Source: Candidatus Leptofilum gracile (GTDB lineage: Bacteria > Chloroflexota > Anaerolineae > Promineifilales > Promineifilaceae). Taken from it: a DNA stretch of 64,000 nt. Position 1 is the stretch's first letter. The number at the start of each line of letters is the position of its first letter. The notes beneath the pieces are model-generated. The model was not told where the DNA came from, made no database searches, and worked only from the letters and a program-made list of their open reading frames with translations. Of the stretch, positions 7,347 through 13,650 are shown in pieces. The position numbers and the translations under genes were made by a program. The stretch covers positions 186,001-250,000 of the forward strand of contig JADJOJ010000008.1 in the NCBI GenBank assembly GCA_016713825.1. Direction: 5' to 3'.

Positions 7347-9162
7347 ACACACTTGCTGGCACCTCGCCATCCAGCCCATACACCTTCTGCCGCTCATCGC
7401 GGAACTGTTTGGTGTACAGGTTGTAATAATGGCCGCGCGCCCGGATTAGCTCGGCGTGAGTGCCCATTTCCGACACACCACCGTTTTCAATCACCATAAT
7501 CCGGTCGGCGCTTTTGATGGTAGACAGCCGATGGGCGATGATGAAGCTGGTACGGCCGTTCATCAACGCCTCCATTCCCTGCTGAATCAACGCCTCCGTC
7601 AGCGTGTCCACTGAACTCGTCGCCTCGTCCATGATAAAGATGTCTGGCTTGGCCAAAATCGCCCGCGCCAGGCTGATCAGCTGCTTTTGACCCACAGAGA
7701 GCAGCACACCGCCCTCACCTACTTCGGTTTGGTACCCTTTTTCTAACCGCAAGATAAAGTCATGAGCGCCAGCCATTTTGGCCGCTTGCTCAACTTCGGC
7801 GTCGGTGGCATCCAGACGGCCGTACCGCAAATTATCCCCCACCGTCCCAGAAAACAGATGTGGCGTTTGCAGCACCATCCCAATCCGTGACTGGATCGCA
7901 TGTTGGGTCAGCTGGGTGTAATCGTGCCCGTTGATCAAAATCTTGCCCGCCGTCGGTTCATAGAAGCGGCAAATCAGATTCACCAACGTCGATTTACCCG
8001 CCCCCGTGGGGCCAACCAGCGCCACCGTCTCCCCTTGCGGGATGCGCAGCGAAAAGTTCTCCAACACCGGCTTACCATCTTCATAATGGAACGACACGTT
8101 ATCAAACAGAATGTCGCCGCGAATGCTGCCCGGGTCAATCGCCTCCGGCGCATCCACAATCTCCGGCTTTGTGTCTAGCAGCGAAAAGATACGCTCACCA
8201 GAAGCAACCGCCTGCTGCATCGTGGCATACACCGCCGCCATCTGCTGAATCGGCCACAGCATGAAGGTGACGTAAGAGATGAATGCCTGCAAGCCACCAA
8301 TCGTCATGCCGCCAACCTCAAACTGCCAGCCGCTAAACCAGACCACGGCCGCAATGCCGCTGGCGCTCACCAACTGCACCGCTGGCAAAAACAGCGCCGA
8401 CAGCCACGCCGCCCGGTAAGATGCCTGGTACATGTCGTCGGTCAGTTCGCTGAACTGGCCCAGGTTTTCCCGCTCGCGCCCCAAAGATTTCACCACGCGC
8501 ACGCCGTTGATGCTCTCGCTGTAAGCGCCGGTAATCCGGGAGTTCAGCTTGCGCACCCGGCGGTACTCTGTCAGGATGCGCTGCTTGAAGGTGATGGCCA
8601 CTTTCCACAATGCCGGAATCATCAGCACCACCAGCAAGGTCAGCTTCCAGTTGATGGCCAACATAAACCCGACGGAGGTGGTGATGCTGGTAATGGTCCA
8701 CGCCGTATCCAGAAAACCCCAGGAAACCAGATCACCCACCCGCGTGGCGTCCGACGTCACGCGAGACATAATCCAGCCATCGGCCGTGCGGTTGTAGTAA
8801 GACAACGGCAGCTTTTGCAGATGGGCAAACATCTTTTTGCGCAAATCATACTGCACCAGATGGCCCAGGTAACCGGCTGCCAAAATAAAGGCAAAAACAA
8901 ACACGGCAAAGACCAGGAACCATGCCCCGTACTGAACCGCCAGCGCATAGAGTCGGTCCAGATCACGGGCCAAAATGCCTTCATCGATCATCTGCTTGGT
9001 TAAGAATGTAAAGTATGCTTCGATGAGGGAAACGGCCGTAATACACACCAAAAACGTCGCCATCATCGGCCAATGATCCAGCCCCACCCGCAAAATGCGG
9101 CGCACCGTTTCCCCATTTACCTGACTATCAAATTCTTCTTCTTCAAAATAATGTTCAGACAT
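7345..9162 (-). CDS. ABC exporter half-transporter, BmrD/TM288-like subunit with variant signature motif
   Basis: The product has 605 residues: six membrane helices (about 30-330) and one ATPase domain. Motifs: Walker A GPTGAGKSTL, Q-loop QTPH, signature LSVGQKQ (instead of LSGGQ), Walker B IFIMDEATSSVD with the catalytic Glu intact, and H-loop IAHRLS. Half-transporters of this type export drugs or lipids as dimers. The variant signature would pair with the degenerate Walker B of the upstream-encoded partner, as in BmrCD and TM287/288. It is second in the operon, 52 bases after its partner. A perfect hairpin repeat lies in that gap. Confidence 0.93.
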   Translation of the reverse strand: MSEHYFEEEEFDSQVNGETVRRILRVGLDHWPMMATFLVCITAVSLIEAYFTFLTKQMIDEGILARDLDRLYALAVQYGAWFLVFAVFVFAFILAAGYLGHLVQYDLRKKMFAHLQKLPLSYYNRTADGWIMSRVTSDATRVGDLVSWGFLDTAWTITSITTSVGFMLAINWKLTLLVVLMIPALWKVAITFKQRILTEYRRVRKLNSRITGAYSESINGVRVVKSLGRERENLGQFSELTDDMYQASYRAAWLSALFLPAVQLVSASGIAAVVWFSGWQFEVGGMTIGGLQAFISYVTFMLWPIQQMAAVYATMQQAVASGERIFSLLDTKPEIVDAPEAIDPGSIRGDILFDNVSFHYEDGKPVLENFSLRIPQGETVALVGPTGAGKSTLVNLICRFYEPTAGKILINGHDYTQLTQHAIQSRIGMVLQTPHLFSGTVGDNLRYGRLDATDAEVEQAAKMAGAHDFILRLEKGYQTEVGEGGVLLSVGQKQLISLARAILAKPDIFIMDEATSSVDTLTEALIQQGMEALMNGRTSFIIAHRLSTIKSADRIMVIENGGVSEMGTHAELIRARGHYYNLYTKQFRDERQKVYGLDGEVPASV

Positions 9163-9182
9163 GATATTTCTCGTTTTTGTTT

Positions 9183-9211
9183 GTAGAGACGTTGCAATGC
9201 AACGTCTCTAC
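9183..9211. repeat. GTAGAGACGTTGCA perfect hairpin repeat
   Basis: Two 14-bp arms (GTAGAGACGTTGCA at 9183-9196 and its complement at 9198-9211) are separated by one base. A decayed second copy lies at 11485-11514. Located between the two ABC genes, it could adjust subunit ratio as an mRNA hairpin. Confidence 0.8.
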
Positions 9212-9214
9212 ACT

Positions 9215-11068
9215 TTAATCACCCGCCTGCGGCAACTTGTGGTACCCATTCTGGCGACCATTTGCGGCCACAGTAGACAAATCTGCTTCCAGCTCATCCT
9301 CGATGCGGGATTGCAGGTCGTAAATGCGCTGGTACGTGCCGGGCACGTTGACCAAGGTGTCATGGGTGCCACGCTGTACGATACGGCCGTTTTCCAACAC
9401 CAGCACCAAATCCGCATCCATCACGCTCTGAATCCGGTGGGCAATCAGGAACGTTGTCCGTGAATCCATCAGCCGGTCCAGCGCCGCCCGGATTTCCGCC
9501 TCCGTCTCCGTATCCACCGAAGAAGTCGCGTCATCCAGAATCAGCAGGCGCGGATTACGCAAAAAGGTGCGAGCCAGCGTCACGCGCTGCTTCTGGCCAC
9601 CAGAGAGCGTCACACCACGCTCACCCACCATCGTCTCGTACCCCTTGGGAAAAGAGAGGATGACCTCGTGCACCGCAGCAGCGCGGGCAGCGGCTTCCAC
9701 TTCAGCATCCGTCACCTCACGCGTTACGCCGTAGGTGATGTTGTCCCGAATCGACAGCGAAAACAGGAACGGTTCCTGCATCACAATGCCAATCTGCTGC
9801 CGCAGGTAGTCACGCGGATAGGTTTTTAACTCTACATCGTCGAGGAGAATACGGCCGTCCGTATACTCATAAAAACGCGGCAGCAAGTTCACCAGCGACG
9901 TCTTGCCAGAGCCAGTGCCACCCAACAAGGCCACCACCTGCCCCGGTTCCACGGCAAAATCGATGTCATGCAGCACCTGTTCTTCTTCGCCTTCGTAGGT
10001 AAAGTCCACGTGCTCAAAGCGCACCGCCCCCCGTACCGGATGGTCTGGCCGCAGCTGGCCTTCACTGATCGGCTCACGCTCTTGCTGGACAATATGGAGG
10101 ATACGGCCGTAACTCACCAAACCCGTCGAAACATCCGCAATCAACCGGCCCAAGTTACGAATCGGCCAAATAATCTGCGACAAAAAGCCCACATAAGCAA
10201 TGTAAGCCCCAGGCGTAATCGTGCCCTCAATCGCCAGCCGCGCCCCAATGACATACCCAATCAGCAGCTGCGCCCCGCTCATCAAATCCGTAGACGGCCA
10301 ATACAGCGCATGCATCATCGTCAAACGCCGCCCACGCAGATACTTTTCCTGGTTCTCCACCTCAAACATCTCCGTCTCAAACTGCTGGCGGGCAAACGCC
10401 TTCACCACCCGCACCCCAGAGACATTCTCCTGCAACCGGTTAGACAGCGTCGCTTCCTGATCCTGGAAATGCTCATACGCCTGCCCCACCTTCACAAAGA
10501 AAAAAAGCGAGATCAGCAGCACCACCGGAATCACCACAATCGACCAAAAAGCCAAACCCACGTCAATCGTCAGCAGGGCAATGAAGTTCACAATGAACAA
10601 CAGCACAATCCGGCCAATGCCCACCGCCTGCTCCGCAAACAGCCGCCGCACCGTATCCACATCAGATGTAGACCGCTGGAGCAGCTCACCCGTTTGCATA
10701 TTGTCGTGGTACGTAAAGGTCAGTCGCTGAATATGATCATACAAAAAGTCACGAATGCGCAGCGTCGCCTTTTCAGATACTTTGGCCGCCAGACGGCCAC
10801 CCACAAAAGTAAACAAACCTTGCAGTGTCGCCAGCCCAATGAAGCCCAAAGCCACCCAGGGCAGCATGCTTAACATGTTTTCAGCAGGCAAAATCGTGTC
10901 GATAAAGTAGCCCAGAAAGTAATAAATACCCGTCTGGGCCAGAGCCGCAATGCCAACACAAACAATGGCAATAACGTAGAGGAGTTGATACCCACGCAGC
11001 AGCCGCCACAGCCCCACAAATTTGTTACCAACAACTGTCTCTTTCAGGTTAAACGTTTCAAGATTCAT
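9215..11068 (-). CDS. ABC exporter half-transporter, BmrC/TM287-like subunit with degenerate Walker B
   Basis: From the ATG at 11066-11068 (GGAA upstream) the product is 617 residues. The frame continues to 11185, but that stretch runs into a terminator region and adds non-membrane residues, so I use the inner start. Six membrane helices precede the ATPase domain: Walker A GGTGSGKTSL, signature LSGGQKQRVTLAR, Walker B LLILDDATSSVD and H-loop IAHRIQ. The residue after the Walker B Asp is Asp, not the catalytic Glu. This is the known hallmark of the degenerate-site subunit of heterodimeric exporters such as BmrC. It is the first large gene of the operon, behind a leader ORF and two terminators. 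Confidence 0.93.
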   Translation of the reverse strand: MNLETFNLKETVVGNKFVGLWRLLRGYQLLYVIAIVCVGIAALAQTGIYYFLGYFIDTILPAENMLSMLPWVALGFIGLATLQGLFTFVGGRLAAKVSEKATLRIRDFLYDHIQRLTFTYHDNMQTGELLQRSTSDVDTVRRLFAEQAVGIGRIVLLFIVNFIALLTIDVGLAFWSIVVIPVVLLISLFFFVKVGQAYEHFQDQEATLSNRLQENVSGVRVVKAFARQQFETEMFEVENQEKYLRGRRLTMMHALYWPSTDLMSGAQLLIGYVIGARLAIEGTITPGAYIAYVGFLSQIIWPIRNLGRLIADVSTGLVSYGRILHIVQQEREPISEGQLRPDHPVRGAVRFEHVDFTYEGEEEQVLHDIDFAVEPGQVVALLGGTGSGKTSLVNLLPRFYEYTDGRILLDDVELKTYPRDYLRQQIGIVMQEPFLFSLSIRDNITYGVTREVTDAEVEAAARAAAVHEVILSFPKGYETMVGERGVTLSGGQKQRVTLARTFLRNPRLLILDDATSSVDTETEAEIRAALDRLMDSRTTFLIAHRIQSVMDADLVLVLENGRIVQRGTHDTLVNVPGTYQRIYDLQSRIEDELEADLSTVAANGRQNGYHKLPQAGD

Positions 11069-11183
11069 GATAATTTCCGTTATTACGGGACAGCTCATTC
11101 CAGGCAATCCCTTTGTTTTCTCAAGAGTATCAACTGAAGTTGACACCCTTTGTCTGGAATTATTTCGCCGCTTTTTTGAGAAC

Positions 11184-11214
11184 AAAAAACGCCACAGGGC
11201 GTACCCGTGGCGTT
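11184..11214 (-). terminator. Second intrinsic terminator (T2) in the ABC operon leader
   Basis: On the minus strand AACGCCAC and GTGGCGTT form an eight-pair stem around an eleven-base loop, directly followed by TTTT(TT). It lies 115 bases before the exporter start codon, within the presumed leader. Confidence 0.8.
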
Positions 11215-11227
11215 CAAAGCAGCAAAC

Positions 11228-11263
11228 AAAAAACGGTCACGGGCTTGTAGCGCCGTGACCGTT
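11228..11263 (-). terminator. First intrinsic terminator (T1) in the ABC operon leader
   Basis: On the minus strand an eleven-pair stem AACGGTCACGG/CCGTGACCGTT closes a ten-base loop and ends in six T. Its 5' arm (GGTCACGG) is complementary over eight pairs to the 3' part of the leader ORF at 11308-11315 (CCTGTGACC context), so the leader could form a competing antiterminator. Confidence 0.85.
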
Positions 11264-11290
11264 GGTATCAACTCTTATTTGTGAAGAAAA

Positions 11291-11389
11291 TCACAAAGGA
11301 GGTTCCTGGTCACAGGCGCAAAGGGTGGCACTGCCACCAAAGGCATCACGAGAAGCGATGAGCAAGATGATGTCATGGTACTTATACAT
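11291..11389 (-). CDS. 32-codon leader ORF upstream of the ABC exporter genes
   Basis: ATG at 11387-11389 to TGA at 11291-11293 encodes a 32-residue peptide beginning MYKYHDIILLIASRD and ending in a short CAC-containing tail. A strong AGGAG lies ten bases upstream and a consensus promoter further up. It is followed by two intrinsic terminators and then the exporter genes. The coding sequence itself contains a perfect hairpin (11324-11338, GGTGGC arms) and a segment able to pair with the first terminator. Position and structure suggest a regulatory peptide whose translation controls readthrough, like bmrB before bmrCD. A secreted or modified peptide is possible, but no modifying enzyme is nearby. 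Confidence 0.7.
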   Translation of the reverse strand: MYKYHDIILLIASRDAFGGSATLCACDQEPPL

Positions 11390-11439
11390 TTACGCCTATC
11401 TCCTTTAAGATTTTTTTGCTGCTTTTTCACAGCCTGCGC

Positions 11440-11468
11440 ACTATAACATAGCTTTTTTAGCGCGTCAA
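11440..11468 (-). promoter_or_regulatory. Sigma70-type promoter of the leader ORF/ABC operon
   Basis: TTGACG (11463-11468) and TATAGT (11440-11445) on the minus strand are 17 bases apart. The start near 11433 puts the leader ORF about 45 bases into the transcript. No comparable promoter is visible between the terminators and the exporter gene. Confidence 0.82.
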
Positions 11469-11484
11469 GGCTGATTTTTGCCGG

Positions 11485-11514
11485 GTAGAGACGTTGCCAT
11501 GCAACCTCTTTCTA
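11485..11514. repeat. Decayed copy of the GTAGAGACGTTGC hairpin repeat
   Basis: GTAGAGACGTTGC is followed by an imperfect inverted copy (GCAACCTCTTTCTAC). It overlaps the last codon of the inositol-phosphate synthase gene. Confidence 0.7.
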
Positions 11515-12594
11515 CAGATCACCCGCGATGTAAGCCTCAGTCAATTTGCGTGCCTCATCGTCGGTGAACTGTTCTGGCGGCGTCTTCATGAAGTAAGACG
11601 ACGGCGCAATCAGCGGGCCGCCGATATTGCGATCCAGAGCCAGCTTGGCGCAGCGCACGGCATCAATCATCACCCCAGCCGAGTTGGGCGAATCCCATAC
11701 TTCCAGCTTGAGCTCCAAATTGAGCGGCACGTTGCCGAAGGCGCGGCCTTCCATGCGGATGTGGCACCATTTGCGATCGGTGAGCCAGGGCACGTAATCA
11801 CTGGGGCCAACGTGCACGTTTTCTTCGCCCAGGTCGTAAGGGAGCTGGCTGGTAACAGCACCGGTTTTGGAAATTTTCTTGGATTCCAGCCGTTCCCGTT
11901 CCAGCATGTTGTAGAAATCCATATTGCCACCAAAGTTGAGCTGGTAGGTGCGGTCTAGATGAATGCCGCGATCCTTGAACAAATTGGTCAGTACGCGGTG
12001 GGTGATGGTAGCCCCTACCTGGCTCTTGATGTCGTCGCCGACGATGGGCAGACCGCGCTCGGCAAAGCGCTTGCTCCAATATTCCGAACTGGCAATAAAG
12101 ACCGGGATGCCATTGACAAAAGCACAGCCTGCATCCAGCGCCTGCTCCACATACCATTTGGTGGCCATCTCGGAGCCAACCGGCATGAAGTTCACAATCA
12201 CATCCGTCTTGGTATCTTTCAAAATTTTGACAATGTTGTCGGTTGGCCCAGGCGCTTTGGTAACCTTTGTTTTGACGTATTTGCCCAATCCGTCGTGGGT
12301 CATGCCGCGCGAAACGGGAACGTTTAAATTTGGCACTTCAGCAAATTTGATGGTGTTGTTGGGCTCGGCCCAAATGGCTTCGCTGAGGTCTTTGCCCACT
12401 TTACCTTCCACCACGTCAAAGGCGGCCGAAAATTCAATGTCGCGTACGTGGTAGCCACCAACCGTGGCGTGCATAAGTCCAGGAATTTCGGCGTCATCCG
12501 CCGCGTCTTTGTAATATTGGACGCCTTGCACCAGCGAGCTGGCACAGTTGCCAACGCCGATGATGGCTACGCGTACTTTTTTTCTTTCTGACAT
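11512..12594 (-). CDS. ino1: Inositol-3-phosphate (myo-inositol-1-phosphate) synthase
   Basis: The 360-residue product matches the shorter prokaryotic inositol-3-phosphate synthases of actinobacterial type. It has an N-terminal Rossmann motif [16 protein letters not shown], the segment [20 protein letters not shown], and the core region [16 protein letters not shown] followed by [14 protein letters not shown]. The enzyme turns glucose 6-phosphate into inositol phosphate with bound NAD, the first step toward inositol lipids or inositol-based solutes. AGGAG precedes the ATG. A hairpin repeat lies 20 bases upstream, so it may be transcribed separately from the TIM-barrel gene before it. Confidence 0.93.
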   Translation of the reverse strand: MSERKKVRVAIIGVGNCASSLVQGVQYYKDAADDAEIPGLMHATVGGYHVRDIEFSAAFDVVEGKVGKDLSEAIWAEPNNTIKFAEVPNLNVPVSRGMTHDGLGKYVKTKVTKAPGPTDNIVKILKDTKTDVIVNFMPVGSEMATKWYVEQALDAGCAFVNGIPVFIASSEYWSKRFAERGLPIVGDDIKSQVGATITHRVLTNLFKDRGIHLDRTYQLNFGGNMDFYNMLERERLESKKISKTGAVTSQLPYDLGEENVHVGPSDYVPWLTDRKWCHIRMEGRAFGNVPLNLELKLEVWDSPNSAGVMIDAVRCAKLALDRNIGGPLIAPSSYFMKTPPEQFTDDEARKLTEAYIAGDL

Positions 12595-12614
12595 AATTTC
12601 TCCTAAATATTGCT

Positions 12615-12647
12615 AGAAGTTCAACTTCTTAGAGAAGTTGAACTTCT
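12615..12647. repeat. Paired 15-bp palindromes AGAAGTTSAACTTCT
   Basis: Two 15-mers (12615-12629 and 12633-12647) are each palindromic around a central C or G and are inverted copies of each other, three bases apart. A close relative is at 24390-24422 after rho. T-rich DNA on the plus-strand side allows terminator function. On the minus strand it lies upstream of ino1. Confidence 0.7.
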
Positions 12648-12703
12648 TTTTAATAATTGTTACAGGTTTTTTTTATATTTCCAACGGCCGATTATACCTC
12701 AAA

Positions 12704-13510
12704 TCAGAACCAGCTGCGGGAAATTTTGAGGTATTCAAGAACGTGAGTTCGGCCGTTTTCCCCTACCCCTGTGCCAAACGGATCGCCGCTTTCGGGCAGG
12801 CATTCCAAAATGATGGGCACCTCGGGCACGGCTTCCAGCGCCCAGAGGTGCAGGCCCAATTTCAGGTGGCCGTGGCCAATGGCCTGGCGGTTGGAATCGG
12901 CCATGTAGAAGAGGGCGAGCTTGTCACCAGCGGTGCGCATGGTGGCGGCGGCGTCTTGCTCTTCGAGGTTCATGTGGTAGGCGCTGAGGGTGAGGCTGAG
13001 ATTGGGCTGGTTGAGGCGGTTGAGCAGGGCCAGGGTTTCGGCCGTTTTTGTGCACAAAAAGCTCTCGTACCGGTTCACCACCTCTACCGCCAGCCGGATA
13101 TTGCGCCCGGCAGCGAAGGTGGCCAGGTGGGAAACGGCCGTTTCCCACACCCCCATCTCCTCTTCCTTGCTGCTGATTGGCCGAATGCGCCCCGGCAGGT
13201 TGCGCAGGGTGACGACGGGGGCTTGCAGGGTGACGGCCGTTTCTATCACCTCTTCCACGTGGGCGATGGCGGTTTGGCGAACGGCCGTATCGGGATGAGC
13301 CAAATCCACCGGGCTGGGCGTAACGGCAAAGCAAGAGAGCTCATTATCCTGCAAAGTCTGAGCCGCCCTGGCCACTGTTTCTATCTGCGCAAACGGCAAC
13401 ACAACACCGTCATACTTCAGATTGGCTACCAGCGGCGCAGATTCTGCCAGAGGCATCTGGCCCAGGGTCCAGAGTGCAACGCCCAACTTGGGGCGGGAGA
13501 AAATTTCCAT
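12704..13510 (-). CDS. Sugar-phosphate isomerase/epimerase-like TIM-barrel protein
   Basis: From the ATG at 13508-13510 (AAGGATTG upstream) the product has 268 residues. The frame extends to 13621, but that part translates a CAGATT-type intergenic repeat, so it is not used. The sequence fits the AP-endonuclease-2/xylose-isomerase-like barrel: KLGVALWTLGQ at the first strand, VVTLRNLPGRIRP, IRLAVEVVNRYESFL and LSAYHMNLEE with the usual metal-ligand Glu and His, then VPIILECLPESGD. Members interconvert or dehydrate sugars and inositol derivatives. Proximity to ino1 suggests an inositol-related substrate, which is only a guess. Confidence 0.8.
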   Translation of the reverse strand: MEIFSRPKLGVALWTLGQMPLAESAPLVANLKYDGVVLPFAQIETVARAAQTLQDNELSCFAVTPSPVDLAHPDTAVRQTAIAHVEEVIETAVTLQAPVVTLRNLPGRIRPISSKEEEMGVWETAVSHLATFAAGRNIRLAVEVVNRYESFLCTKTAETLALLNRLNQPNLSLTLSAYHMNLEEQDAAATMRTAGDKLALFYMADSNRQAIGHGHLKLGLHLWALEAVPEVPIILECLPESGDPFGTGVGENGRTHVLEYLKISRSWF

Positions 13511-13650
13511 TGTCAATCCTTTTAAAAGGTTTATCCACAGATTTCGGAGGAGACAAAGATTTTTTTTCCAAAAAACCCTCAAACCTTGGGACTTGACTGT
13601 CCCCTGATTGCCCTGATTCAAGGGATTAAAAATCAGGTGAACCAGGACAA

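Noticed and set aside
9454..9663. Short frames antisense to the ABC and other genes
   Set aside because: They have no start signals or domain and lie wholly within conserved coding sequence in the opposite strand.
11291..11389. Ribosomally made, modified peptide (GG-type leader with Ser/Thr/Cys core)
   Set aside because: The sequence has a GGS step and a Cys pair, and an exporter is adjacent. However, there is no modifying enzyme or peptidase domain in the transporter, and the terminators and pairing favour a leader role. It remains a low-probability alternative.
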